From NCBI RefSeq assembly GCF_034479515.1, contig NZ_CP140152.1, forward strand, positions 3,286,001-3,350,000: a stretch of 64,000 nt of DNA, written 5' to 3'. The notes under the pieces are model-generated. The model did no database searches. It saw only the letters and a program-made list of their open reading frames with translations, and was not told the origin of the DNA. Both the position numbers and the translations under genes were made by a program. The stretch is from Duganella zoogloeoides. Its GTDB lineage: Bacteria; Pseudomonadota; Gammaproteobacteria; Burkholderiales; Burkholderiaceae_D. The stretch's first letter is position 1; each line of letters begins with the position of its first letter. Below are positions 32,864-41,626 of this stretch, piece after piece.

Positions 32864-33496
32864 CTAGTGCGCGACGCTGGAGTCATTATGGCGCCACATC
32901 TCGCGGGTGTAGGGGTGATCGCGGCCCGACAGCTTGAGCGCCACCTGGGTGATCCAGTCTTCCGCCGGAATCGGCTCCACGTTCGGGGCCACCAGCACGA
33001 TGGGCAGGCACAGCACGGCCAGCATGCGGCTCAGCGCCCAGCGGTGTTCGCGGCTGGCAAAATAGATGAAGGCGCCGGCGACCGCCAGGCCGAGTATCGC
33101 GCCGGTCACCACTTCGGAGACCGAATGCGCCAGGGTCGGTACGCGCGAGATCGAAATGAGCACGGCCAGGATCACGCCGACGGCGGCGCCCACGTAGCGG
33201 GCATACGGGCCGCTCGACCGCAGCACCAGGTAGCCGGCCACCGGGTACACGGCTGCCGCGCGCATGGCATGGCCGCTGAAGCCGGCAAACTCGACGGATT
33301 CGACGCCCAATCCCCATCCCATGAACATCATCTTGGTGATCACCACCAGCGCCATGCCAATGCCAAACAACATGGCCCACGCGAATGTCAGTCGCCATTG
33401 CTTGCCTGCGACCAGGTAAATCGCGATGGCCGCGCCAATGGGGCCGGTAACGGCCAGGCTGCCGATCATGCTCAAGAGGTGCCAAAAATACATCAT
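32864..33496 (-). CDS. PAP2-like membrane protein with degenerate phosphatase motifs
   Basis: 210 residues with about six membrane helices. It matches the PAP2 fold, but the signature is changed. In motif 1 (K-x6-RP) Lys55 is present but RP is replaced by Gly62-Leu63. Motif 2 reads FSGH (Ser74-Gly75-His76). Motif 3 is SR-x5-H-x3-E (Ser117, Arg118, His124, Glu128), with Glu in place of the usual Asp. Both catalytic histidines remain, so activity on a lipid or undecaprenyl phosphate is possible. It lies downstream of smc on the same strand but is separated from LysE by a divergent spacer. Confidence 0.85.
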   Translation of the reverse strand: MMYFWHLLSMIGSLAVTGPIGAAIAIYLVAGKQWRLTFAWAMLFGIGMALVVITKMMFMGWGLGVESVEFAGFSGHAMRAAAVYPVAGYLVLRSSGPYARYVGAAVGVILAVLISISRVPTLAHSVSEVVTGAILGLAVAGAFIYFASREHRWALSRMLAVLCLPIVLVAPNVEPIPAEDWITQVALKLSGRDHPYTREMWRHNDSSVAH

Positions 33497-33678
33497 CCGT
33501 AAAGCCTTTCATTTATTGCATTGCACCATACTATTTAAACACAGCAGCGGCGTCACGGCCAATTAATACCGCGCCGCAACTTTTGACTTTTGGTCACTGG
33601 CAGCGCAGCTTTTTGCCCCATGGCATACTGTCAACCCCTGTCGTGGTGCAGTGCACTACACGTTTGCCTGGAGTTGTC

Positions 33679-34308
33679 ATGACTGTTTCGACCTGGTTGC
33701 TGTTTATTTCCGTCTCGCTCGCTGCGGCATTCTCGCCCGGCCCCGGCGTGTTGATGGCCATCTCCACCGCCGGCACCCAGGGTCCGGGGCGTGCGCTGTA
33801 CAGTTCCGCAGGCAATGCGCTGGGCGTGTTCATCGTGGCCACCACGGCGGTGGCGGGACTGGGGCTGGTGCTGAAAACCTCGGCGTTCGCTTTCGGCGCA
33901 CTCAAGCTGGTCGGCGCGGCGTACCTGATTTATCTCGGCATCAAGACCTGGCGCCAGTCGTCGCGTACTGCCAACCCGGCAGCGGTCGTGGCACAGGCAC
34001 AGGGGCTGTCGCGCGCGGCGATTTTCCGCTCGGGCTTGCTGGTGGCCGTGAGCAATCCGAAGGCGATCCTGTTCTTCACCGCCGTGTTCCCGCAGTTTAT
34101 GCCGCCCGATCACGTCGATCCGGTGCGGTTCCTGGCGCTGACGTCGGTATTTACCGCGTGCACCCTGCTCTCGCACCTGTTCTACGTGGTGGGTACCGCC
34201 TGGCTCAAGCGCCGGGTCACGCAAAGCGCGGCGCGGTCACGCCTGGCCAAGCGCGTGACCGCGGTCGTCTTCATGGGCATGGGCGGCGCGCTGCTGACGG
34301 CCAGGTAG
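33679..34308 (+). CDS. LysE/RhtB-family amino-acid exporter
   Basis: 209 residues from ATG 33679 with TGGAG upstream. There are five to six membrane helices and the family signature near the N terminus: AAFSPGPGVLMAISTAGTQG. Further helices include KLVGAAYLIYLGIKTW and VAVSNPKAILFFTAVFPQF, which are hallmarks of RhtB-type exporters of homoserine, threonine or other amino acids. Substrate unknown. It converges with the ClpP-like gene, 20 bases apart. Confidence 0.92.
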   Translation: MTVSTWLLFISVSLAAAFSPGPGVLMAISTAGTQGPGRALYSSAGNALGVFIVATTAVAGLGLVLKTSAFAFGALKLVGAAYLIYLGIKTWRQSSRTANPAAVVAQAQGLSRAAIFRSGLLVAVSNPKAILFFTAVFPQFMPPDHVDPVRFLALTSVFTACTLLSHLFYVVGTAWLKRRVTQSAARSRLAKRVTAVVFMGMGGALLTAR

Positions 34309-34328
34309 GCGCTGGCCGCGCGCGGCTG

Positions 34329-34898
34329 CTAGATATTGGTGACGCGCTGGCCGCGCGGGGGAATGAAATCCTTGACGTCGTTGATCATGCCGACGTCGCG
34401 CGCGTCCGATGCCGTCAGGTGCAGGTCGGAATAGGCGTGGGTGCGCCAGTGTTCTTCGGACAGCTGCACGTGCTCGCGCAGGATCTGCTCGGTGCGGGCG
34501 TCGTCGGCCTGCAAGCCTTCGACGATGATGCGCAGCGCGTCCGGGCGCGCGCCGTGCGGGGCGCTGGCGTGCGACTTGTGCACCATGAAGCGCGAGGTGT
34601 CGCTGGCGTAGCGCTCTTCCCCGGCCAGGAACAGGATCACCGCGATCGACGCGACGGCGCCGGCGTTGTAGGTAATGATCTTGATCGGCAGCTTGCTCAG
34701 GTAGTTGTACAGGCAAATACCGTCGCTGACATAGCCGCCGTTGGACTGGATCAGGATGTGGGCAGTCGTGATGCGGTCTTCGGTCATGTCGGCAACCGCG
34801 TCGAACACGCGGCGCACCATGTCGCTGTTGACATCGCCAGACAGCGTGAACCACGCCTGGCCGGCGTAGGTTTCTAAGGATGATGGGTCTTGGCTCAT
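34329..34898 (-). CDS. ClpP-like serine peptidase (non-canonical ClpP paralogue)
   Basis: 189 residues with the ClpP/crotonase fold. The triad aligns as Ser84 (GAVASIA), His107 (SRFMVHKSH) and Asp158 (YSDLHLTASDA). The oxyanion strand is AHILIQSNGGYVSDG. It is divergent from housekeeping ClpP: the usual GQAASMGA is GAVASIAV and MIHQP is MVHKSH. No clpX follows. It is more like the stand-alone ClpP-like peptidases found in proteobacteria and phage. The unfoldase partner is unknown. Confidence 0.85.
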   Translation of the reverse strand: MSQDPSSLETYAGQAWFTLSGDVNSDMVRRVFDAVADMTEDRITTAHILIQSNGGYVSDGICLYNYLSKLPIKIITYNAGAVASIAVILFLAGEERYASDTSRFMVHKSHASAPHGARPDALRIIVEGLQADDARTEQILREHVQLSEEHWRTHAYSDLHLTASDARDVGMINDVKDFIPPRGQRVTNI

Positions 34899-35022
34899 GG
34901 CTGGGCTCTCAAAATTGTGTAATTTATTCTAGCAAAAAGTTGTCTTTTGAGCTTTTTGCTTGGACGCCATTCGTGCGGTGGTCGGCAAGCTCGTCTGTAC
35001 GGTGGCTCACGGCCCCTCAAGA

Positions 35023-35051
35023 TTGACTTATAGGCCCGTCTGACTTATATT
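35023..35051 (+). promoter_or_regulatory. Sigma70 promoter of the gcvTHP operon
   Basis: TTGACT (35023-35028) and TATATT (35046-35051) are separated by exactly 17 bp. The predicted start near 35058 coincides with the first paired base of the glycine riboswitch, which supports the assignment. Confidence 0.75.
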
Positions 35052-35058
35052 TCCGAGT

Positions 35059-35250
35059 CTTGATCGGGAGAGGGCAAACCAGCGTTGCCGCCGAAGGGGC
35101 ACTACCCAAAAACTCTCAGGCAAAAGGACTGGTCAAGGGGCGTCGCATGGCAACATGCGCGGCTCAAACTCTGGAGAGCGATTGCCACAGCAATCCACCG
35201 AAGGGGCGCACGGGGTTACTCCCGTTATCTCTCAGGTACCAAGGACAGAG
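35059..35250 (+). promoter_or_regulatory. Tandem glycine riboswitch
   Basis: Two glycine aptamers lie head to tail. Aptamer 1: CTTGATC at 35059-35065 pairs with GGTCAAG at 35131-35137, enclosing GGGAGAG, CCGAAGGGGC and CTCTCAGGCAAAAGGAC. Aptamer 2: CTCTG at 35169-35173 pairs with CAGAG at 35246-35250, enclosing GGAGAG, CACCGAAGGGGC and ATCTCTCAGG. These are the conserved glycine-aptamer motifs. The switch should turn on gcvTHP when glycine is plentiful. About 85 bases separate it from the gcvT ATG. The rest of the 34899-35334 spacer holds only the promoter and otherwise nothing I recognise. Confidence 0.97.
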
Positions 35251-35334
35251 GGGTCTGCAACATTGCGGAATGGCTTGGCGTTTAGCCCGGTCACTCCTTG
35301 TATGCTCTGTTAACCCTCCTTGATCTGGACCGCC

Positions 35335-36456
35335 ATGACGCTCAAAGCCACACCCCTCAATAACGCACACCGCGCAGCCGGCGCCCGCATGGTCGATTTC
35401 GGCGGCTGGGACATGCCTGTCAACTACGGCTCACAGATCGAGGAACACCATGCCGTGCGCACCGACGTCGGCATGTTCGACGTGGCCCACATGTGCGTGG
35501 TCGATGTCAAGGGCGACAACGCGCGCGCCTTCCTGCGCGGCCTGCTGGCCAACAACGTCGACAAGCTGCAAGTGTCAGGCAAGGCGCTGTACTCGTGCAT
35601 GCTCAACCCGCAAGGCTTCGTGATCGACGACCTGATCGTCTATTTCATCAACGAGAGCTGGTTCCGCCTGGTGGTCAACGCCGGCACCGCCGAAAAAGAC
35701 GTGGCGTGGATGCAGGCGCAGAACGACGCGACCAATAGCGGCCTGACCATCACCCAGCGCCGCGATGGTGCAGACGCCATGGCGCTGATCGCCGTGCAAG
35801 GCCCGAACGCCCGCGCCAAGGTATGGCAGGTGATCCCCGAGTCGCAAGCTGGCACCGCCGAGATGAAACCGTTCAACGTGGCTTTCGCCCAGAGCGCGCA
35901 GTTCGGCGAGGCGATGATCGCCCGCACCGGCTACACCGGTGAAGACGGTTTTGAGATCGGCGTGGCCGCCACCCAGGCCGAAGCGCTGTGGAACGCGCTG
36001 GTTGCCGCCGGCGTCAAACCGGCAGGCCTGGGCGCGCGCGACACGCTGCGCCTGGAAGCCGGCATGAACCTGTACGGCCAGGACATGGACGAAACCGTCA
36101 ATCCGCTCGACGCCGGCCTGGCGTGGACCATCGACCTGGTGTCCGACCGCGATTTTATTGGCAAGACCGCATTGCAAACCATGGGCCAGAACAGCCAGTT
36201 CGTGGGCCTGATCCTGCGCGAAAAAGGCGGCGTGCTGCGCGCCCACCAGAAAGTGATCGTGGCCGGCAGCGATGCGGCGGGCGAAATCACCAGCGGCACC
36301 TTCAGCCCGACCATGCAGCAAGCCATCGCACTGGCGCGCGTACCCAACGGCGTGGCCGTGGGCGACACCGTACACGTGGAAATCCGCGACAAGAAACTGG
36401 CCGCCTCGGTCGTCAAACTGCCGTTCGTGCGCAACGGCAAGATCCTGGCCGTTTAA
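35335..36456 (+). CDS. gcvT: Aminomethyltransferase (glycine cleavage T protein)
   Basis: 373 residues from ATG 35335; an in-frame TTG at 35320 is less likely. The folate-binding pattern is clear: [20 protein letters not shown] at the start, [10 protein letters not shown] (with the usual SHM as AHM), [13 protein letters not shown] and [19 protein letters not shown]. It transfers the methylene group from the H-protein aminomethyl-lipoyl arm to tetrahydrofolate, releasing ammonia. First gene of gcvT-gcvH-gcvP under the glycine riboswitch. Confidence 0.97.
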   Translation: MTLKATPLNNAHRAAGARMVDFGGWDMPVNYGSQIEEHHAVRTDVGMFDVAHMCVVDVKGDNARAFLRGLLANNVDKLQVSGKALYSCMLNPQGFVIDDLIVYFINESWFRLVVNAGTAEKDVAWMQAQNDATNSGLTITQRRDGADAMALIAVQGPNARAKVWQVIPESQAGTAEMKPFNVAFAQSAQFGEAMIARTGYTGEDGFEIGVAATQAEALWNALVAAGVKPAGLGARDTLRLEAGMNLYGQDMDETVNPLDAGLAWTIDLVSDRDFIGKTALQTMGQNSQFVGLILREKGGVLRAHQKVIVAGSDAAGEITSGTFSPTMQQAIALARVPNGVAVGDTVHVEIRDKKLAASVVKLPFVRNGKILAV

Positions 36457-36506
36457 ACTTTTTCGATTTTTTTGCCATACACCACCCCACCCCACTGGAG
36501 CTTTAC

Positions 36507-36887
36507 ATGAACATTCCTGCCGACCTGAAGTACACCGAATCCCACGAATGGGTACGCACTGAAGCCGACGGCACCGTCACCGTCGGTATCACCGAGTTCG
36601 CGCAAGATGCCCTCGGCGACATCGTCTTCGTCGAACTGCCAAAAGTGGGCACGACCTACGGCGCCGGCGACGATGCCGCCGTGGTGGAATCGGTCAAGGC
36701 CGCCAGCGACATCTACGCACCAGTGGCCGGCGAAGTGGTGGCAGTGAACGACGACGTGGTCAATGCACCAGAGTCGATCAACGCCGACGCTTACGCCAAC
36801 TGGCTGTTCAAGATCAAGCCTAGCGACGCAGCCGCCGTTGACGGCCTGCTCGACGCTGCCGCTTACGGCAGCGCTACTGCTTCCTGA
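36507..36887 (+). CDS. gcvH: Glycine cleavage system H protein
   Basis: 126 residues with TGGAG six bases upstream of the ATG. The lipoyl-accepting lysine is Lys64 in [18 protein letters not shown] near the N terminus and the NWLFKI strand near the C terminus are typical. It shuttles the aminomethyl group between the P, T and L proteins. It lies 50 bases after gcvT and is followed by a paired palindromic repeat before gcvP. Confidence 0.97.
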   Translation: MNIPADLKYTESHEWVRTEADGTVTVGITEFAQDALGDIVFVELPKVGTTYGAGDDAAVVESVKAASDIYAPVAGEVVAVNDDVVNAPESINADAYANWLFKIKPSDAAAVDGLLDAAAYGSATAS

Positions 36888-36907
36888 TTCGCCAGTAACG
36901 CTTCCAC

Positions 36908-36990
36908 CGTCATTCCCGCGCAGGCGGGAATCCATAGAACCTGCGAGTCGTTCAAACGTCCTATGGATCCCCGCGTGCGCGGGGATGACG
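36908..36990. repeat. Pair of dRS3-like palindromes between gcvH and gcvP
   Basis: Two 20-bp elements, ATTCCCGCGCAGGCGGGAAT (36912-36931) and ATCCCCGCGTGCGCGGGGAT (36967-36986), sit in opposite orientation. Counting flanks, 36908-36937 and 36961-36990 form a 30-bp inverted repeat with 27 matches and a 23-base loop. In the gcv transcript this makes a strong hairpin (BIME-like) that could protect or attenuate mRNA between gcvH and gcvP. Confidence 0.9.
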
Positions 36991-37032
36991 GCTCAGAGTT
37001 CCCGTCTCAATATTAAAGCTCCCCGCCCTCAT

Positions 37033-39927
37033 ATGACCCGCACCAGCCTGACCCAACTCGAAGCCCGCGACGCCTTCATCGCGCGCCACATCGGCCCGGA
37101 CGCCGCCGAACAGCAAGCCATGCTGGCGACGCTCGGCTACCCCACCCGCGCTGCCCTGATCGACGCCATCGTTCCGGCCAACATCCGCAACCAGGCTGCC
37201 CTGCCGCTGGGCGCCTACTCCGCGCCGCTGCCGGAAAGCGAAGCGCTGGCCAAGCTGAAAAAAATCGCCTCGAAAAACAAGGTGCTCAAGTCGCTGATCG
37301 GCCAGGGCTACTACAACACCACCACGCCAGGCGTGATCCTGCGTAACATCTTCGAGAACCCGGCCTGGTACACCGCGTACACGCCGTACCAGCCGGAGAT
37401 TTCGCAAGGCCGCCTCGAAGCGATCCTGAACTTCCAGCAAACCATCACCGACCTGACCGGCATGGGCATCGCCAATGCGTCGATGCTCGACGAAGGCACC
37501 GCCGCCGCCGAAGCGATGACGCTGATCCAGCGCGTGGGCAAGTCGAAGTCAAACACGTTCTACGTGGCCGACGACGTGCTGCCGCAAACCCGCGAAGTGA
37601 TCGAAACCCGCGCCAAGCCGCTGGGCATCACGGTCAAATCGTTCCCCCCGGCCGAGCTGGCCAGCGTCAATGACGCCTTCGGCGTGCTGCTGCAATACCC
37701 TGGCGTGAACGGCGTGGTGCGCGACTACAAGGCTGGCGTGGAAGCAGTGAAAGCCACCGGCGCGATGGTGGTCGTCGCTGCCGACCTGCTGGCGCTGACC
37801 CTGCTGACGCCACCGGGCGAATGGGGCGCGGACGTGGTGGTCGGTAACAGCCAGCGCTTCGGCGTGCCGCTGGGATTCGGCGGCCCGCACGCCGGCTACC
37901 TGTCCACCCGCGACGAATTCAAGCGCAGCATGTCGGGCCGCCTTGTCGGCGTGACCGTCGATGCGCAAGGCAACAAGGCCTATCGCCTGGCGCTGCAAAC
38001 CCGCGAACAGCACATCCGCCGCGAAAAGGCGACCTCCAACATCTGCACCGCACAGGTGCTGCTGGCGGTGATCGCCTCGATGTACGCCGTGTACCACGGC
38101 CCGAAAGGCCTGCAACAGATCGCCCAGCGCGTGCACCGCTACACCGGCATCGTTGCCGCCAATCTGAAAACGCTCGGTTACACCGTCACCAACGAGACTT
38201 ACTTCGACACGCTGACGATCGCCACCGCCAACGCCGAACAGCTGCACGCCTCGGCCCACTCTCATGGCGTGAACCTGCGCGTGATCGATGCCTCGCACGT
38301 CGGCATTTCGCTCGACGAGACCACCACCCGCGAAGACATCGCCCTGCTGTGGACCGTGTTCGCCCATCCAGTCGGCGGCCCGGCCCACGGTCCGGACTTC
38401 GACACCGTCGAAGCACAAGTTGCCGAAGCCTTCCCGGCCACGCTGGCCCGTACCAGCGCGTACCTGTCGCACCCGGTATTCAACCGTTACCACTCCGAAA
38501 CCGAAATGCTGCGCTACCTGCGCAGCCTGGCGGACAAGGACCTGGCGCTGGACCGCACCATGATCCCGCTCGGTTCGTGCACGATGAAGCTGAACGCGAC
38601 GTCCGAAATGATCCCGGTCACCTGGCCCGAGTTCTCGAACATCCACCCGTTCGCACCGGACAGCCAGACCGTGGGCTACCGCGAAATGATCGCCCAGCTC
38701 GAAGAAATGCTGTGCGCCGTCACCGGCTACGCCGCCATCTCGCTGCAGCCGAACGCCGGTTCGCAGGGCGAATACGCCGGTTTGCTGGTGATCCAGGCTT
38801 ACCACCAGTCACGCAATGAGGGCCATCGCAACATCTGCCTGATTCCATCGTCGGCGCACGGCACCAACCCGGCATCGGCCAGCATGGTCGGCATGCAGGT
38901 GGTGGTCACCGCCTGCGACGCCAACGGCAACGTCGACCTGGCCGACCTGAAAGCCAAAGCGGAACTGCACTCGAAAAACCTGGCCTGCGCCATGGTCACC
39001 TATCCGTCCACGCACGGCGTGTTCGAAGAAGGCATCCAGGAACTGTGCCAGATCGTGCACAGCCACGGCGGCCAGGTGTACATCGACGGCGCCAACATGA
39101 ATGCACTGGTCGGCGTGGCCGCACCGGGCGCGTTCGGCGGCGACGTCTCGCACCTGAACCTGCACAAGACGTTCTGCATTCCGCACGGCGGCGGCGGTCC
39201 TGGCGTGGGTCCGATCGGCGTGGGCGCGCACCTGGCCAAGTTCCTGCCGAACCAGCGTTCGAACGGCTATATCCGCGACAACGCCGGCATCGGCGCAGTG
39301 AGCGCGGCGCCATACGGCTCGGCCAGTATTCTGCCGATTTCGTGGATGTACATCGCCATGATGGGCGCCGAAGGCCTGACCGCTGCGACCGAAAACGCCA
39401 TCCTGGGCGCCAACTACATCGCCCGCCGCCTGTCGCCGCACTACCCGGTGCTGTACACGGGCCACGACGGCCTGGTCGCCCACGAGTGCATCATCGACCT
39501 GCGTCCGCTGCAGGATGCCACCGGCATCACCAACGAGGACGTGGCCAAGCGCCTGATGGACTTCGGCTTCCACGCGCCGACCATGAGCTTCCCGGTACCG
39601 GGCACCCTGATGATCGAGCCGACCGAAAGCGAATCGAAGGTCGAGATGGACCGCTTCATCGACGCCATGATCGCCATCCGCAACGAGATCGCCAAAGTGG
39701 AAAGCGGCGAGTTCGACAAGCTCGACAACCCGCTCAAGCACGCCCCGCACACGGCCGAAGTGCTGACCGCCGACAAGTGGGAACGCAAGTACTCGCGCGA
39801 AGTGGCAGCTTATCCAGTGCCATCGCTGCGCAAGCAAAAGTACTGGCCACCGGTCGGCCGCGCCGACAACGTCTACGGTGACCGCAACCTGTTCTGCGGC
39901 TGCGCGCCGATGAGCGACTACGAGTAA
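37033..39927 (+). CDS. gcvP: Glycine dehydrogenase (decarboxylating), P protein
   Basis: 964 residues from ATG 37033 ([10 protein letters not shown]). It has the homodimer-type full-length arrangement: an N-terminal half with FIARHIGPD and [20 protein letters not shown], then the catalytic C-terminal half. The pyridoxal-phosphate lysine is Lys712 in [17 protein letters not shown]. It decarboxylates glycine and loads the aminomethyl group onto GcvH lipoate. Upstream codons in frame overlap gcvH and the repeat and are not coding. A long palindrome follows the stop. Confidence 0.97.
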   Translation: MTRTSLTQLEARDAFIARHIGPDAAEQQAMLATLGYPTRAALIDAIVPANIRNQAALPLGAYSAPLPESEALAKLKKIASKNKVLKSLIGQGYYNTTTPGVILRNIFENPAWYTAYTPYQPEISQGRLEAILNFQQTITDLTGMGIANASMLDEGTAAAEAMTLIQRVGKSKSNTFYVADDVLPQTREVIETRAKPLGITVKSFPPAELASVNDAFGVLLQYPGVNGVVRDYKAGVEAVKATGAMVVVAADLLALTLLTPPGEWGADVVVGNSQRFGVPLGFGGPHAGYLSTRDEFKRSMSGRLVGVTVDAQGNKAYRLALQTREQHIRREKATSNICTAQVLLAVIASMYAVYHGPKGLQQIAQRVHRYTGIVAANLKTLGYTVTNETYFDTLTIATANAEQLHASAHSHGVNLRVIDASHVGISLDETTTREDIALLWTVFAHPVGGPAHGPDFDTVEAQVAEAFPATLARTSAYLSHPVFNRYHSETEMLRYLRSLADKDLALDRTMIPLGSCTMKLNATSEMIPVTWPEFSNIHPFAPDSQTVGYREMIAQLEEMLCAVTGYAAISLQPNAGSQGEYAGLLVIQAYHQSRNEGHRNICLIPSSAHGTNPASASMVGMQVVVTACDANGNVDLADLKAKAELHSKNLACAMVTYPSTHGVFEEGIQELCQIVHSHGGQVYIDGANMNALVGVAAPGAFGGDVSHLNLHKTFCIPHGGGGPGVGPIGVGAHLAKFLPNQRSNGYIRDNAGIGAVSAAPYGSASILPISWMYIAMMGAEGLTAATENAILGANYIARRLSPHYPVLYTGHDGLVAHECIIDLRPLQDATGITNEDVAKRLMDFGFHAPTMSFPVPGTLMIEPTESESKVEMDRFIDAMIAIRNEIAKVESGEFDKLDNPLKHAPHTAEVLTADKWERKYSREVAAYPVPSLRKQKYWPPVGRADNVYGDRNLFCGCAPMSDYE

Positions 39928-39944
39928 TCCACAGCAACACCTAC

Positions 39945-40001
39945 TTCGGGGTCAGTGCCGACATTCGGACATTTTGTCCGAATGTCGGCACTGACCCCGA
40001 A
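39945..40001. repeat. Long palindromic element, copy 2 (27-bp perfect arms, 3-base loop)
   Basis: The arms 39945-39971 and 39975-40001 are perfectly complementary and carry the same GGGGTCAGTGCCGACATTCG core as the element at 835-930. Here the interior is only three bases, so the hairpin is almost perfect. It lies between gcvP and a convergent gene and could terminate both transcripts, though no run of T follows. Confidence 0.92.
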
Positions 40002-40007
40002 TTTATT

Positions 40008-40511
40008 TCAGGGCGCGATGACGGTTATCGCGCCTTTTTCCGGATGTTCGGCCAGTTGCTGGCGAATGGCCGCTTGCATCTCGGCGATGCCAGCGGTCGG
40101 GCTTTCGCTGTGCCGGGTCATCTCGATCGTGACGCCGCGCGGGTCATGGCAGGACAACGCGGCCTGCGCTACCTTGCAGCGCAGCTCCATGTCTTCGGGC
40201 CGTTGCGGCGGACGGATATCTGCAGGTAGTGCGCGTGTCTGCAGCTTGTCGCCCTCGAGCGTGGCCTGCATCGGGGTGCCGATGCGCAACGGCAGGGCTT
40301 GCAGGTAGCCTGCATGCCGCCTGGCGCCGACCAAGACCGCCGCCCCGTCCGGTGCAAGATACAGGTCGATCTGGCGGGTGCCGCCTTCATACGGTGTTTC
40401 ACCCGTGCCCCAAGTGCCGGTGAGGCTGGCAGGCAACGGCGGCGCAGCCAGCGCGCCTGTGTGGCAGGCCACGATCGCCACGCAGGCGAATAAAGATGTC
40501 ACTGAATTCAT
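40008..40511 (-). CDS. Secreted hypothetical protein
   Basis: 167 residues from ATG 40511 (MNSVTSLFAC). The signal peptide ends GALAAPP. A short beta-rich N-terminal region follows (LTGTWGTGE, ATLEGDKLQTRAL), with a cysteine pair (ELRCKVAQAALSC) that may be a disulphide, then an acidic C-terminal helix. This looks like a small lipocalin-like or DUF domain, but I do not recognise it. It converges with gcvP across the palindrome. Confidence 0.65.
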   Translation of the reverse strand: MNSVTSLFACVAIVACHTGALAAPPLPASLTGTWGTGETPYEGGTRQIDLYLAPDGAAVLVGARRHAGYLQALPLRIGTPMQATLEGDKLQTRALPADIRPPQRPEDMELRCKVAQAALSCHDPRGVTIEMTRHSESPTAGIAEMQAAIRQQLAEHPEKGAITVIAP

Positions 40512-40730
40512 GGCAGTAGTTCCAGGTGGAGGAAATGACAACATCGTACCTGAAACATGATACGGGCAACTGTTGTCCTTGCAAGTAGTCAGGTTCGGAC
40601 CGACAGGTACGTCCTACACGTACACAGCATGGTGCCTGATGGCGACCATGACAGGCACCGCCTATGATGAGTTCACCCCGAACAAACGGGGCCGACCTTA
40701 CACCACGGCATATAACCACCGGAGACGATC

Positions 40731-40985
40731 ATGGCTAACCAGAACAATCAGCAAGGCAATCCGCTCAATCCAGATCAACGCAATCCCGACCAGCGCAATC
40801 CGATGCAAGACCCTTCGCAAGACCGTACCCAGCGCCGCGACGAGGGCAACCAGCAAAGCGACCGTCCGCTGAGCGAAGATGACGAGCTCGACGGCGACTA
40901 CGGCAATTCCGAAAGCGGTTCGCGCAGCGGTAGCCAGGAACAGGGCCAGCAGCCAGGACGCCAAAACCAGCGGATCGACCGCTAG
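40731..40985 (+). CDS. Small disordered hydrophilic protein
   Basis: 84 residues with GGAG seven bases before the ATG. The sequence is almost entirely Gln, Asn, Arg, Asp, Ser and Gly, with a short repeat NPDQRNPDQRNP and no hydrophobic core, so it should be disordered. No cysteine and no signal peptide. A strong terminator follows within 25 bases, which supports a real, separately transcribed gene. Function unknown; stress-related or nucleic-acid-associated roles are only guesses from composition. Confidence 0.7.
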   Translation: MANQNNQQGNPLNPDQRNPDQRNPMQDPSQDRTQRRDEGNQQSDRPLSEDDELDGDYGNSESGSRSGSQEQGQQPGRQNQRIDR

Positions 40986-41009
40986 GCGCCGCTTAATCAG
41001 CCCAGTATT

Positions 41010-41029
41010 GCGGCCTTCGGGCCGCTTTT
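41010..41029 (+). terminator. Rho-independent terminator with UUCG tetraloop
   Basis: GCGGCC (41010-41015), loop TTCG (41016-41019), GGCCGC (41020-41025), then TTTT (41026-41029). It ends the transcript of the small disordered protein gene. Confidence 0.85.
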
Positions 41030-41053
41030 CCGTTTACCTGCAAGAGCCGCCAC

Positions 41054-41107
41054 TTGTGAAAAATGTTGAATAAAGGTAAATTGCCAATTTAAGAATATTG
41101 AATTGGC
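41054..41107 (+). promoter_or_regulatory. Promoter and inverted repeat of the thiol-dioxygenase/phospholipid operon
   Basis: TTGTGA (41054-41059) and TAAATT (41077-41082) are 17 bp apart. Just downstream, GCCAATT (41083-41089) and AATTGGC (41101-41107) form perfect 7-bp arms around 11 bases. The palindrome lies between the predicted transcription start and the ATG at 41111, so it could be a repressor operator or a leader hairpin hiding the start; no ordinary Shine-Dalgarno is visible. Confidence 0.5.
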
Positions 41108-41110
41108 GAA

Positions 41111-41626
41111 ATGACGCGCACATTGCTGGAACAGGTGGCGGCCCTGCGATTGGGGCCCGACCCAACCGATCAACAACTGGCCGAGGCCGGACGGCTGATG
41201 CTCGCCTGGCTCGCTTCGCCTGACGCCCTGCCCGCCGATGTACTGAGCCTGCCCAAGGCTGCCGGCCAGCAAGAGCTGCTTTATCCGTTGCACGTCACCC
41301 CGGACGAGCCGGCGCTGTACCTCGTCTCCGACGGCCCCGGCGTGGCCAGCCCGCCGCATGAACACTCCACCTGGGCGGTCATTGTCGGCGTGTCCGGCAA
41401 CGAGCGCAACGTGTTGTACCAGCGCGACCTGGCCTCTGGCGCCCTGCTCCCGCTGCGCACGGTCGATATCAAGGCGCATGACATGATCCACCTGCGCGCC
41501 GACGCCATCCATGCCACCGTCGCGGTGGATGATCTGCCGACGTTTCACCTGCACCTGTATGGCAAGCCGCTCAACGAGCTGCCGCCGTTCGCCTCCCGCT
41601 GCTACCCTGCCGAGATTGCCCCATGA
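41111..41626 (+). CDS. Cysteine dioxygenase-like cupin (thiol dioxygenase)
   Basis: 171 residues. The cupin iron site of cysteine dioxygenase-type enzymes is visible: His83 and His85 in PPHEHSTWAV and the third ligand His134 in DAIHATVAV; HLHLYGKP near the end is the usual final strand. Members add O2 to a thiol to give a sulfinate (cysteine, 3-mercaptopropionate or similar). The partial family match does not fix the substrate. Its TGA overlaps the ATG of the phosphatidyltransferase (ATGA), so the enzyme is translationally tied to a phospholipid cassette. Confidence 0.85.
   Translation: MTRTLLEQVAALRLGPDPTDQQLAEAGRLMLAWLASPDALPADVLSLPKAAGQQELLYPLHVTPDEPALYLVSDGPGVASPPHEHSTWAVIVGVSGNERNVLYQRDLASGALLPLRTVDIKAHDMIHLRADAIHATVAVDDLPTFHLHLYGKPLNELPPFASRCYPAEIAP

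Noticed and set aside
35320..35334. TTG at 35320 as gcvT start
   Set aside because: It has no ribosome site, and the ATG at 35335 gives the usual GcvT N terminus.
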